A stretch of DNA of 58,070 bases from an uncultured Phascolarctobacterium sp. (lineage in GTDB: Bacteria > Bacillota > Negativicutes > Acidaminococcales > Acidaminococcaceae): positions 1-58,070 of the forward strand of contig UQWM01000015.1 in assembly GCA_900544795.1 (NCBI GenBank). Reading direction: 5' to 3'. The notes beneath the pieces are model-generated. The model saw nothing but the letters and a program-made list of their open reading frames with translations. It searched no databases and had not been told where the DNA came from. Shown piece by piece: positions 40,301-48,713 of this stretch. Both the position numbers and the translations under genes were made by a program. The number at the start of each line of letters is the position of its first letter. The first letter of the stretch is position 1.

Positions 40301-41039
40301 GCAAACATTCTTCCAACGTTTTAAAGCGTAACCTGACGTACAGGCCGCTGGTATCATCGCTAATATTAAAGGTCAGCATCACATTACCGGTACGCAGCAC
40401 CCGTTCAATAAAGGCCTGCAGTTTACCGTCTTTATCGATACTTTTAACAAAAGTGCCTTCCACAACGACGCGGTTTTCCTCTTCTATAACGTCGATCATT
40501 GGTCTTGGCTTACCTTTAAAAGGCTTACCAAAAATCAGCCCGTCCGCTTTTTTATTGCCTCCGTACAAAAGATTATACGCCTTTTCATAAGCCTCATCTT
40601 TACGTGGTGGCTCGCAAACCGGTACCGGTTCAAAAGCCTGTGCTTCACCTATTTCAGCTGCTTCCGGCTCTTCCGGCGGCAAAGGTATTTCGTCCTGCTC
40701 CGTTTCTACCGGTTCAGCATTGTTTACAATTTCAATTTTGGGTTCTGCTTTTTCCTGCTCGGTTTCCACTGCAGCTTCCACAACATTAGTCTGCTGCAAT
40801 TCAACCTTAGTCAAATTAAAAGCAGCGGTAAGCTTGGCTGCCACCGCTGCAAGTAAATCTTCTGTCACGGGAGCAACCGCTTTATACTCAATTTGCCAGA
40901 TCGCAGCCTCGATATCCATAAAAATCTTCTCCGGCTGAATCAGACGAGCACGTAATAATTCCGCTTCCGCTAAGGACTGCTCGCCCAAAAAAGCAAAAAA
41001 TTTATTTTTATCGGGAACAATACAATATTTCGCCTTCAT
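37383..41039 (-). CDS. polC: DNA polymerase III alpha subunit, PolC type, lacking the exonuclease insertion
   Basis: 1218 residues, against about 1430-1440 for Bacillus or Staphylococcus PolC. Order: N-terminal domain (about 1-180, with an acidic linker 95-145), OB domain (about 190-285), PHP domain from HCHTKMSKMDG near 301 and ITDHGVVQAFPF, then palm with PDIDLNFSGD and GSRGSVGSSF, and the PolC-specific zinc site CPKC...CPNC. In Bacillus the 3'-5' exonuclease sits inside PHP between a VDDG-like turn and the NSTGLKNL-like helix; here MNDDG near 366 is followed after about 30 residues by NETGLRNLYKL, with no DxE/ExoII/ExoIII motifs. Proofreading must come from another protein or be absent. 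Active-site motifs of polymerase and PHP look intact. Located between mgtC and bcp. Confidence 0.95.
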   Translation of the reverse strand: MKAKYCIVPDKNKFFAFLGEQSLAEAELLRARLIQPEKIFMDIEAAIWQIEYKAVAPVTEDLLAAVAAKLTAAFNLTKVELQQTNVVEAAVETEQEKAEPKIEIVNNAEPVETEQDEIPLPPEEPEAAEIGEAQAFEPVPVCEPPRKDEAYEKAYNLLYGGNKKADGLIFGKPFKGKPRPMIDVIEEENRVVVEGTFVKSIDKDGKLQAFIERVLRTGNVMLTFNISDDTSGLYVRLRFKTLEECLQFKKKIKPGMLLRIMGNVAPDRFLFDEMVISPQGIMVIPKKERMETAEVKRVELHCHTKMSKMDGVTPMEELVETAIKWGHKALAITDHGVVQAFPFCFDAAERADIKLIFGMEGYLMNDDGHDIDLEPTDTIKKSRIKKVKNNHIIILAKNETGLRNLYKLVTISHLRYLHKRPMLPREVIEEYREGLILGSACEAGELYRAILAGRSDEDLERIASFYDYLEVQPTGNNMFLVRQERCTLKQLQDYNRKIYELGKKMGKLTVATGDVHFLGPEDAQLRAILQAGQNYADADQQAPLYFRTTEEMLKEFEYFGKDIAYELCVTNPNKIADMVEKIKPVPDRDQLYSPSIPGAEKAIKEMSYQRAHEWYGEELPQIVVDRLKMELDSIINHGFSVLYYIAHKLVRKSLDDGYLVGSRGSVGSSFVATMIDITEVNPLKPHYRCPKCKHSEFFMNEEFASGFDLPPKDCPNCGTDMVRDGHDIPFAVFMGFHGDKVPDIDLNFSGDYQPTAHKYTEELFGRDNVCRAGTISTIAIKTAFGYVKKYYEAKNLHVHSAHVAGLVEGFAGIKRTTGQHPGGIMVVPRNMDIHYISPMNRPADEKESETVTTHFDYHSINDRLVKLDILGHDDPTVIKMLEELTHIPPQEIPVGDEKTMSIFRSTEAFGVTPEQIGSAVGTYGIPECGTQFVRQMIQDVQPKNFSQVVRVSGYSHGTDVWLNNAQDLIREGKPSEETISTRDDIMTNLIAKGVDPSMAFKIMEYVRKGKAAKGGLEAPMLEAMRAAKVPEWYIESCNKVQYLFPKAHAVAYVMMAYRIAYCKVHYPREFYAAYFTVRAPDFDMDYVVKGVDYMKRYIKDVYAQGYKASNRDKDTVTYLELVLEMLARGFEMERIDLYKSHPTRFTVTETGLRPPLAALGGIGVAAAQSISEAREIGHPFISQEDLRVRAKVGKAAVEKLAEHGALGDLPETDQIDLF

Positions 41040-41060
41040 GCTCGCGTCCTTTCATCACAA

Positions 41061-41753
41061 TCAACCAACATTTTCTAAGGTAATGATACCATCAATAGTC
41101 TGCAAACCACGAATAATATCAACATCATCCCTGTCCTTACTTATTTTTAAATACAACTCCAGCACTACTTCGTTCTTTCTGGAATTGTTTTTCACGTTCA
41201 GCGTCCTTACTTTGACGCCGTTTTCCGTTAAATATGACGTTATATTGGTTATGATGCCCGGTTCATTTTCCGCAACGATGCGGATAAATCGTCGGGCGTT
41301 CCTACTGCTGCCGGCAAAACGCTTTTCCCAGCTGTGAAAAGTGACCAAAGTCACCATCATTACAGCCGTAGAAGCAATACTTAAAATATACATACCGGCA
41401 CCTGCAGCCAAGCCGATCGCAGAAATCATCCACAAGCTGGCAGCTGTTGTTAAACCACGTACGGTAACGCCTTCGTGCATAATAGTACCGGCGCCTAAAA
41501 AGCCGATACCACTGACTACCTGGGCCGCAATACGGGAAGAATCACGATTGCGCGGGAATTCTTCCCCATGCATAGTGTAATCATCATAACCATACATAGA
41601 AACCAGCATAAATAACGCCGCACCGGCACAAACCAAAATATGCGTCCTAAAGCCGGCCGGTCTATCACCGCTGCCGCGTTCGATGCCGACTATCCCGCCT
41701 AAAAAAGCGGCTAATAATAGACGGATCAACATTTCCCATTCATGAGAACTCAT
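41061..41753 (-). CDS. MgtC/SapB family membrane protein
   Basis: 230 residues. The N-terminal half holds about four or five membrane segments with the family motifs GGIVGIERGSGDRPAGFRTH and GIGFLGAGTIM and VRGLTTAASLW. The C-terminal cytoplasmic part (about 145-230) is ACT-like (NEPGIITNITSYL). Family members are linked to magnesium limitation, acid survival and P-type ATPase control; the exact role here is unknown. It separates proS and polC, which are usually adjacent in Firmicutes. Confidence 0.9.
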   Translation of the reverse strand: MSSHEWEMLIRLLLAAFLGGIVGIERGSGDRPAGFRTHILVCAGAALFMLVSMYGYDDYTMHGEEFPRNRDSSRIAAQVVSGIGFLGAGTIMHEGVTVRGLTTAASLWMISAIGLAAGAGMYILSIASTAVMMVTLVTFHSWEKRFAGSSRNARRFIRIVAENEPGIITNITSYLTENGVKVRTLNVKNNSRKNEVVLELYLKISKDRDDVDIIRGLQTIDGIITLENVG

Positions 41754-41787
41754 ATCGGCACCTCCTTACTATATAAGTTTAATAGTT

Positions 41788-43509
41788 TTATTTTGCAAAA
41801 GCCAGTTCTGCAATCATATTTTTAATATCCTGAACATAATCACTGTCCAAAGGCAAATATCTAACCTCGCCGGTTTTACGGATCTTGACTTCCAGCTTGC
41901 CTTCGGTCAAGGTTTTCGGTCCTACCACCACACGTACGGGATAGCCAATCAGGTCGGCATCTTTAAATTTAACACCGGGTCGTTCGTTGCGATCGTCGAT
42001 AACGGTTTCCAGCCCTGATTTATGTAGCTGCATATAGATCTCTTCCGCTTTGGCTGTAGAAGCTTCGTCTTTAGTATTTACGGGCACTACCAGCACATGA
42101 TACGGAGCGATCTCAATCGGCCAGATAATGCCGTTTTCATCGTTGTTCTGCTCGATAGCGGCAGCCATCGTTCTGCTGACGCCAACACCATAGCAGCCCA
42201 TGACCATCGGCTGTTCTTTGCCGTTTTCATCAAGATAGGTAGCTTTTAAAGCCGAACTATATTTAGTGAACAGTTTAAAAACCTGCCCAACTTCGATACC
42301 ACGGGCCTTGCTTACTTCACCGCCGCAGTGCGGGCACGGGTCGCCTTCCTGAATCAGGCGGATATCGGCTACATAAGTAGGTTCAAAATCGCGGCCAGGG
42401 TTGACATTGATCAGATGATAGCCTTCTTTATTAGCACCACAGCAGACATTGTGCATCTTCATTACGGTAGAATCTACAACTACCAGCACTTTTTTGCTGT
42501 CGATACCTACAGGGCCCATATAACCGCCAACGGTGCCGGCAGCTGCCAGCTGTTCTTCGGTCGCCATTTCCACATCGTTAACGCCACAGGTGTTGATGAC
42601 TTTGATCTCGTTTACCTCGTGATCGCCACGAACAAAGCATAAAATCAAGCCTTTGTCGCTGTTATAAGCAACTGCTTTTACAGAATGGTCTACCGGCAGC
42701 TGTAAGTAGGCACAAACATCGGCAATAGTTTTGCAATCAGGTGTTACAACCTCTTCTTTAGCCAGTAAAGCTTCTTCCGCAGCTTCCAAAGCAAACATTT
42801 CGGCTTTCTCTACATTGGCAGCATAATCGCAGCTGTTGCAGAAAACTATTTCGGCCTCACCGCTGTCAGCGATAACCATAAACTCATGGGAGCCGCTACC
42901 ACCGATGGCGCCTGAATCAGCTTCTACCGGGCGGAAGTTCAACCCGCAGCGGGTAAAGATATTGGTATAAGCATCATACATATCCTGATAAGATTTATCA
43001 AGACCAGCTTCGTCACGGTCAAAAGAATAAGCATCTTTCATAATAAATTCGCGGCCACGCATCAAACCAAAGCGCGGACGGCGTTCATCACGATATTTAT
43101 TTTGGATCTGGTAAACGCTAAGCGGCAGCTGACGGTAAGAACGCACGTCGCCACGGATCAAAGTAGTTACCATTTCCTCATGAGTAGGTCCAAGGCAGAA
43201 AGCGCGGTTATGGCGATCCTGCAAACGAAACATTTCCGCACCATATACATCCCAGCGGCCGCTTTCCTGCCAGATCTCAGCCGGTTGGACAATAGGCATC
43301 AACAGTTCCTGCGAGCCTTTCGCATCCATTTCCTCGCGTACTATATTTTCGATTTTTCTTAATACACGCCAAGCCAGGGGCAGGTAAGAATAAATACCAC
43401 CAGCAGCTTTACGCATAAAGCCTGCACGCAGCATCAATTGGTGACTAACGACCTCCGCCTCTGCCGGTACCTCGCGCAAAGTAGGAGCATACAGTTTGGA
43501 AACTCGCAT
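41788..43509 (-). CDS. proS: Prolyl-tRNA synthetase (bacterial type with editing domain)
   Basis: 573 residues. Class II synthetase motifs: the FMRKAAGGIYSYLPLAWRVL region (motif 1), the RDERRPRFGLMRGREFIMKD motif 2 block, GCYGVGVSRT (motif 3). The YbaK-type editing insert (about 225-385) removes misacylated Ala and Cys, and the anticodon-binding domain is C-terminal (ERPGVKFKDADLIGYP). It overlaps the ispG stop by one base. Confidence 0.97.
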   Translation of the reverse strand: MRVSKLYAPTLREVPAEAEVVSHQLMLRAGFMRKAAGGIYSYLPLAWRVLRKIENIVREEMDAKGSQELLMPIVQPAEIWQESGRWDVYGAEMFRLQDRHNRAFCLGPTHEEMVTTLIRGDVRSYRQLPLSVYQIQNKYRDERRPRFGLMRGREFIMKDAYSFDRDEAGLDKSYQDMYDAYTNIFTRCGLNFRPVEADSGAIGGSGSHEFMVIADSGEAEIVFCNSCDYAANVEKAEMFALEAAEEALLAKEEVVTPDCKTIADVCAYLQLPVDHSVKAVAYNSDKGLILCFVRGDHEVNEIKVINTCGVNDVEMATEEQLAAAGTVGGYMGPVGIDSKKVLVVVDSTVMKMHNVCCGANKEGYHLINVNPGRDFEPTYVADIRLIQEGDPCPHCGGEVSKARGIEVGQVFKLFTKYSSALKATYLDENGKEQPMVMGCYGVGVSRTMAAAIEQNNDENGIIWPIEIAPYHVLVVPVNTKDEASTAKAEEIYMQLHKSGLETVIDDRNERPGVKFKDADLIGYPVRVVVGPKTLTEGKLEVKIRKTGEVRYLPLDSDYVQDIKNMIAELAFAK

Positions 43510-44579
43510 TATTTCATCTTCCTCTCAACCAAAATTTTATTTATTTCATCAAACAGCTCGTCGATTATTTTATCTTCATCGACTTTTTTTATGATATCGC
43601 CTTTGCGGAACAGTAACCCTTCGCCTATACCGCCGGCAATACCTATATCAGCTTCCCTTGCTTCACCGGGGCCGTTAACTACGCAGCCCATTACCGCTAC
43701 GGTAATCGGTTCGGTTATGCTGTCTAAACGGCGTTCTACCTCTAAAGCCAATTTTTCCAGGTTGATCCTGGTTCTGCCGCAGGTCGGGCAGGAAATCAAA
43801 GTTGGGCCATATTCCCTTAAGCCCAACGCTTTTAAAATATTATAAGCTACTCTAACCTCATTGACCGGGTCGCCGGTCAGCGAAACACGAATAGTATCGC
43901 CAATGCCTTCTGCCAGCAGTGTACCGATCCCAACCGCCGATTTGATAATACCGGAATTGACAGTCCCCGCTTCCGTGATGCCCACATGCAGCGGATAATC
44001 ACACTGCGCCGCTAAAAGCCTGTACGCGGCAATTGTCAAAGGCACATCGTGCGCTTTAAGTGATATCTTGATATTACGGTAATCAAGTTCTTCTAAAATA
44101 TGGATATGCCTCCAGGCTGCCTCTACCAAAGCTTCCGGTGTGGGATGACCATATTTCTCCAGTAGATCCTTAGGCAGTGAACCAGCATTAACGCCAATAC
44201 GGATAGGAATATTCTTAGACTTAGCCGCAGCAACAACGGCTTCTACCTTCTCGCGGCCACCAATATTACCCGGGTTCAAACGCAGGCCGTTGACGCCTGC
44301 TTCAATAGCAGCCAAGGCCAGTTTATAATCGAAATGAATATCAGCGATCACCGGGATCGGGCTTTGCCTGACTATTTCCCGCAAAGCTTCTGCCGCCGCC
44401 ATATCAGGCACGGCACAGCGAATAATATCGCATCCTACTGCCGCCAGTTCGTTGATCTGTTTTAAGGTAGCGGCAACGTCGTCTGTACGGGTATTCGTCA
44501 TCGACTGCACTGAAACCGGAGCTGTGCCGCCGATCATAACCGAGCCAAGCTGTAATTGTCTGGTACTTCTGCGTTTCAT
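43509..44579 (-). CDS. ispG: 4-hydroxy-3-methylbut-2-enyl diphosphate synthase (flavodoxin/ferredoxin type)
   Basis: 356 residues. Penultimate MEP-pathway step, reducing methylerythritol cyclodiphosphate. Motifs: VQSMTNTRTDD, LRLNPGNIGG, and the [4Fe-4S] ligands in SCPTCGR and CVVNGPGEA. It needs low-potential electrons; the 55-residue ferredoxin encoded upstream in the same cluster is a plausible donor (inference). Adjacent to rseP and dxr. Confidence 0.97.
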   Translation of the reverse strand: MKRRSTRQLQLGSVMIGGTAPVSVQSMTNTRTDDVAATLKQINELAAVGCDIIRCAVPDMAAAEALREIVRQSPIPVIADIHFDYKLALAAIEAGVNGLRLNPGNIGGREKVEAVVAAAKSKNIPIRIGVNAGSLPKDLLEKYGHPTPEALVEAAWRHIHILEELDYRNIKISLKAHDVPLTIAAYRLLAAQCDYPLHVGITEAGTVNSGIIKSAVGIGTLLAEGIGDTIRVSLTGDPVNEVRVAYNILKALGLREYGPTLISCPTCGRTRINLEKLALEVERRLDSITEPITVAVMGCVVNGPGEAREADIGIAGGIGEGLLFRKGDIIKKVDEDKIIDELFDEINKILVERKMK

Positions 44580-44596
44580 AAAGACACCTCTTTATT

Positions 44597-45613
44597 TTAT
44601 CGACTGATGTCGTTAAACACCGCCAAAACAGTAATACTAAGTATAATTGCCACGCCAACCATTTGGATAGCGTTGGTCGCACGTGATCCCAACGGTTTAC
44701 CGCGCACGGCTTCCAATACCAGCAGTACCAAGTGTCCGCCATCCAAAGCTGGCAGCGGCAACAAATTGATAACGCCCAAATTGATGCTTAAAAAAGCAAT
44801 AAAGTTCAATAGCGGCAGCATGCCCTGATGGGCCATCTCTCCTGCCATCTTGGCTACACCTATAGGACCGGCAACATCGGCCGGAGCCGCACCAGTAATG
44901 ATCTTCTGTAAGCCGTCTACCATAGCAAAAATAATATGTTTGGTATAACCGGCACCCATAATGGCAGCTTCCATAACACCAGGCTGATATTGCTCATACT
45001 TGGGCGAAATACCGATCAGCGGTCTGCCGTACTGTGCATCGTAAGCTGGTACCATCTGATAGTTTTTTACCTCACCCTGATGCTCGGCAGTAACTGTAAT
45101 CTCTTTATCGGGATATTTTTGTAAGGTAACTACCAGATCATTCCATGTAGCTATATTTTCGCCATTGATAGAAATAATCCGGTCGCCGGCAACCAGACCT
45201 GCTTTCGCCGCAGCCTTATCTTCCATGATCGTACCTAAAACAGGCAAATCCACCGGCTTTTGGATACCATTGATCATAAAAATACTAAAGAATAAAAGTA
45301 CCGGCAGCAGAAAGTTCATCAGCGAACCTGCTAAAATAACCAGCATTCTGGCCGGGATAGATTTTGACTTAAATGAATCTGCGCTGGCAGGCTCGTCAGG
45401 GTCCATACCTGCGATCTTATTATAACCGCCTAATGGGATTATTCTTAAACTGTATAATGTTTCGCCGATCTTTTTCTGAAAAATATTCGGCCCGAAACCA
45501 ATGGCAAACTCGTCCACGCGCATACCTGTCATTTTGGCCGTAATAAAATGGCCAAATTCGTGCACGGTGATCAACACACCAAAGACGAAAATTGCTGCTA
45601 AAATAGTTGTCAT
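44597..45613 (-). CDS. rseP: RIP zinc metalloprotease RseP/RasP
   Basis: 338 residues. Site-2 intramembrane protease. The zinc motif is HEFGH near residue 18 in the first membrane helix; a PDZ domain lies about 115-190 (AGDRIISINGENI), and the third zinc ligand is in LPALDGGHL. Its substrates would be anti-sigma factors and signal-peptide remnants. The ribosome binding site contains a run of six G (45621-45626 region). Between dxr and ispG, as in relatives. Confidence 0.96.
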   Translation of the reverse strand: MTTILAAIFVFGVLITVHEFGHFITAKMTGMRVDEFAIGFGPNIFQKKIGETLYSLRIIPLGGYNKIAGMDPDEPASADSFKSKSIPARMLVILAGSLMNFLLPVLLFFSIFMINGIQKPVDLPVLGTIMEDKAAAKAGLVAGDRIISINGENIATWNDLVVTLQKYPDKEITVTAEHQGEVKNYQMVPAYDAQYGRPLIGISPKYEQYQPGVMEAAIMGAGYTKHIIFAMVDGLQKIITGAAPADVAGPIGVAKMAGEMAHQGMLPLLNFIAFLSINLGVINLLPLPALDGGHLVLLVLEAVRGKPLGSRATNAIQMVGVAIILSITVLAVFNDISR

Positions 45614-45629
45614 GTCCGAGTCCCCCCTT

Positions 45630-46784
45630 TCAATACAATGCTGCTAAAATTTCTCGTGTCAGTCTGCGAGTTTCGGCATCTGTCTGCTCGATATCCTCGA
45701 TGGTAGGTTGTAATATATTCTGATGTCTGGCGGCAATTTTTTCGATCGTCAGCGGGATATCAAGATATTTGATCTTACCCTCTAAAAACGCATACACGGC
45801 TTCTTCATTAGCCGCGTTAAAAGCACAGGGCAAGGTGCCGCCAGCTTTACCACATTCGATCGCCAGCTTCAGCGCCGGGAAAGCTTCCAGATCAGGCTCT
45901 TCAAAAGTAAGCTGGCCCGCCTTCACCAAATCCAGCTGGCCAAAAGCATTGTCAAAACGCTCTGGATACGAAAATGCATATTGGATAGGCAACCGCATAT
46001 CCGGCAAACCAAGCTGCGCCAGTACAGAACCGTCCTGGTACTCAACCAGAGAATGAATAACGCTTTGTGGATGCACAACAACGTCGATTTTTTCATAAGG
46101 CATATCAAACAGCCAATGAGCTTCAATAACCTCTAACCCCTTATTCGCCAACGTCGAAGAATCGACAGTTATTTTTCTGCCCATGCTCCAGTTAGGATGC
46201 TTTAAGCATTGCTCTAAAGTTACATTTTCCAGCTCGTCCTTGCTTTTGCCTCTAAAAGGTCCGCCCGATGCTGTTATCAGCAACCGCTTGACCTCTTTAT
46301 GCTCACCACCTGCTAAAGATTGAAAAATAGCACTGTGTTCGCTATCGACCGGCAGCAGACTTACTTTATGCCTGCATGCAGCCTCCATTACAATACTGCC
46401 CGCAGCAACCAAAGTTTCTTTGTTAGCCAGGGCGATATCTTTACCATGCTCGATAGCCGCCAAAGTAGGCCGCAAACCGGCATAGCCAACCATTGAAGCT
46501 AAAACCGTATCAGTTTCACTATAGGTGGCTACTGCTAAAAGACCTTCTTCACCAGCCAGAATCTTTGTTTTGCCATTATATCTCTCACGCAGTCTCTGCG
46601 CCGCAGCTTCATCAGAAAGCGCCGCAATATCTGGCTGAAAAAGCTTTATCTGCTCCTCCAGCAAGGCATCACTGGTATGCGCCGCTAAAGCTTTGATCTT
46701 TATTTTATCAGGATTAGCAGCAGCTACCTCTAAGGTTTGCTTACCGATAGAACCAGTACTGCCAAGTACGGAAACATTTTTCAT
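45630..46784 (-). CDS. dxr: 1-deoxy-D-xylulose 5-phosphate reductoisomerase
   Basis: 384 residues from the ATG at 46784 (MKNVSVLGSTGSIGKQ), 6 bases after CGGAGG; an upstream in-frame ATG covers that site. It makes methylerythritol 4-phosphate. NADPH-binding GSTGSIG, LANKETLVAAG, PVDSEHSAIFQ (metal), and ASGGPFRG are present. Fosmidomycin's classic target. Follows cdsA by 22 bases. Confidence 0.97.
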   Translation of the reverse strand: MKNVSVLGSTGSIGKQTLEVAAANPDKIKIKALAAHTSDALLEEQIKLFQPDIAALSDEAAAQRLRERYNGKTKILAGEEGLLAVATYSETDTVLASMVGYAGLRPTLAAIEHGKDIALANKETLVAAGSIVMEAACRHKVSLLPVDSEHSAIFQSLAGGEHKEVKRLLITASGGPFRGKSKDELENVTLEQCLKHPNWSMGRKITVDSSTLANKGLEVIEAHWLFDMPYEKIDVVVHPQSVIHSLVEYQDGSVLAQLGLPDMRLPIQYAFSYPERFDNAFGQLDLVKAGQLTFEEPDLEAFPALKLAIECGKAGGTLPCAFNAANEEAVYAFLEGKIKYLDIPLTIEKIAARHQNILQPTIEDIEQTDAETRRLTREILAALY

Positions 46785-46806
46785 TTTAAGCCTCCGAATC
46801 ATCTCA

Positions 46807-47661
46807 TCAATTTGCTCTGGTCAACAAAACCGAAAATACTAAAACATAGTATCCTAGTGGTACGGCAAAAAGTAAGCTGTCACAGCGGTCTAAAACGCCG
46901 CCATGTCCCGGGAATATCTTGCCTGAGTCCTTAACGCCGAAAGAACGTTTTAGAATAGATTCTACCAAGTCACCCAGCGGCGCGAAGATCGCTACGCATA
47001 AACCCAAAGCAACAGCTTGCAGCATAGCCATATCCAACACTTTTACTCCCAAATAAACCATTACAGCCAAGCAGCCAATAAAACCGGCTACAGCGCCTTC
47101 AATAGATTTGTTGGGGCTAACGTTAGGGCATAATTTGTTTTTGCCGATAGCGCAGCCAATAAAATAAGCAAAAGTATCGCTGGCCCAAGTTCCCAGCATG
47201 ATCAGCCAGAAGAAGCACTCACCACCTTCTAAAATAAACGAACCGATAACGACCGGTTCAAACGGCAGCTGCCGCAGCAAACCGAAATGAAAGAACAAGA
47301 TTCCGATATATAAAACCGCTAATACCGACAATCCCATATTCTCCACTAAATTGCCTTTGCAATGCTTGTGCAGCCCTTCCAGCATAATAGCTATGATAGT
47401 CACTACTAAAAATAGCGGCAGCGAGTATAAAGTGTAGATAGAATCATCTAAATACATCAAACTTCCCACTAATACTAACGTCATAATACCCGACGAGAAA
47501 TAGAAAACCGTATAACCCTTATTCTTCGCCATATTATAAAATTCAAGCCAGCCGACAGCAGCTAAAACGAATACCGCCGCATTGAACAGCATTCCGCCGC
47601 TATGCAGCAGCCACACTACTATCGGTATGCCTACTAAACCAGTCAAAATACGAGTTAACAT
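46807..47661 (-). CDS. cdsA: Phosphatidate cytidylyltransferase
   Basis: 284 residues with about eight membrane helices. It makes CDP-diacylglycerol from phosphatidate and CTP. The CDS signature near the C-terminus reads KRSFGVKDSGKIFPGHGG followed by LDRCDSLL with the catalytic Asp. Located between uppS and dxr, the standard order. Confidence 0.96.
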   Translation of the reverse strand: MLTRILTGLVGIPIVVWLLHSGGMLFNAAVFVLAAVGWLEFYNMAKNKGYTVFYFSSGIMTLVLVGSLMYLDDSIYTLYSLPLFLVVTIIAIMLEGLHKHCKGNLVENMGLSVLAVLYIGILFFHFGLLRQLPFEPVVIGSFILEGGECFFWLIMLGTWASDTFAYFIGCAIGKNKLCPNVSPNKSIEGAVAGFIGCLAVMVYLGVKVLDMAMLQAVALGLCVAIFAPLGDLVESILKRSFGVKDSGKIFPGHGGVLDRCDSLLFAVPLGYYVLVFSVLLTRAN

Positions 47662-47680
47662 AACAATACACCTGCTTAAT

Positions 47681-48469
47681 TTATTTTGTCACTAACCCGC
47701 CAAAGCGGCGTTCGCGCCCCTGATATTCTTTGATTGCCTGCAAAAACATTTCAGGAGTAAAAGCAGGCCAATAGGCATCTGTAGTCCAAATCTCCGCATA
47801 GGCGATCTGCCACAGCATAAAATTACTGATACGGTTATCCCCGCCCGGCCTGATCAACAGATCCGGCGCAGGCAATCCTGCCGTATAGAGATAGTTTTCC
47901 AACACTTCTGCCTGTATGTCTTCTACCTTGAGCAAACCCTTTGCGGCATCGGCAGCAATATGCTGTACTGCCTGCAAAATCTCGGCCTGTCCACCGTAGT
48001 TTATTGCCAAATTTAAAATAATACCCGTATTAGCCTGCGTTGCTGCCACAGCATCGTCCATCTTCTGCTTTACAGCTTCCGGCAAGCCTTCGCGCGATCC
48101 CATAAACCGTACCTGCACATTGTTTTGATTAAATTCCTCAATCTCACTTGTCAGGTAACGACTTAGCAACTCCATAATAAAACTGACCTCCGTAACAGGA
48201 CGTTTCCAGTTTTCGGTCGAAAAAGCATAAGCACTGATAACTTTAACGCCCAGCTTATCGGCAGTTTTCACAATAGTTTTTAAAGTCTCGGCACCAGCCT
48301 GGTGGCCAAAGGTGCGTACTTTGCCCTGCTCTTTAGCCCAACGTCCGTTACCGTCCATAATGATAGCTATATGCTGGGGCACCGCATCTAAATTGATACC
48401 GTCGATATTGATATTAACGTCGGGGTTTGTATTTTTCTTGATTTTGAACAAGCTGTTAAACACAAGCAC
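47681..48469 (-). CDS. uppS: Undecaprenyl diphosphate synthase
   Basis: 262 residues from a GTG at 48469 behind AAGGG; a second GTG two codons later is also possible. It extends FPP to the C55 lipid carrier for peptidoglycan and surface polysaccharides. HIAIIMDGNGRWAKEQG (catalytic Asp), the SAYAFSTENWKRP block, and the C-terminal LIRPGGDNRISNF and ERRFGG segments are conserved. The carrier it makes would be used by the Wzx/Wzy genes at the right of the window. Confidence 0.96.
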   Translation of the reverse strand: MLVFNSLFKIKKNTNPDVNINIDGINLDAVPQHIAIIMDGNGRWAKEQGKVRTFGHQAGAETLKTIVKTADKLGVKVISAYAFSTENWKRPVTEVSFIMELLSRYLTSEIEEFNQNNVQVRFMGSREGLPEAVKQKMDDAVAATQANTGIILNLAINYGGQAEILQAVQHIAADAAKGLLKVEDIQAEVLENYLYTAGLPAPDLLIRPGGDNRISNFMLWQIAYAEIWTTDAYWPAFTPEMFLQAIKEYQGRERRFGGLVTK

Positions 48470-48496
48470 ACCAACCCTTCTCTGGGATAAATAAAA

Positions 48497-48531
48497 CTGA
48501 CAGACCCCCTCGAAGAGGGGGCCTTGCAGTC
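48497..48531 (-). terminator. Terminator or attenuator between ferredoxin and uppS
   Basis: Minus strand GGCCCCCTC-ttc-GAGGGGGTC, nine pairs, extended by ACTG/CAGT, then TTTTATTTAT. The U-tract is offset from the strong stem, so termination may be partial, letting some transcripts reach uppS. Confidence 0.65.
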
Positions 48532-48545
48532 CTAAAAACTTAAAA

Positions 48546-48713
48546 TCAAAGGCTAATAGCGCCTACCGGGCAAACGCCGGCGCAAGCACCGCATTCAACA
48601 CATTCATCAGTGATTTCGTATTTGCCTTCAGCTTCTTTAATAGCGCCTACTGGGCAAGTACCAGCGCAGGAACCGCAACCAACACACTCTTCTTTATTGA
48701 TTACATATGCCAT
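48546..48713 (-). CDS. 2[4Fe-4S] ferredoxin
   Basis: 55 residues, typical clostridial-type size. Two near-symmetrical cluster motifs CVGCGSCAGTCP and CVECGACAGVCP. It is a cytoplasmic low-potential electron carrier. The start at 48713 lies 8 bases after AGGAGG, and this site and the first 20 bases lie inside the end of the small PASTA-like gene, so the two are translationally coupled. It ends 76 bases before uppS; ispG in the same cluster is a plausible client. Confidence 0.95.
   Translation of the reverse strand: MAYVINKEECVGCGSCAGTCPVGAIKEAEGKYEITDECVECGACAGVCPVGAISL

Noticed and set aside
45605..45635. Run of six G in the rseP ribosome binding site as another phase switch
   Set aside because: Six G is short, lies in a purine-rich binding site where G runs are expected, and would not alter the frame.
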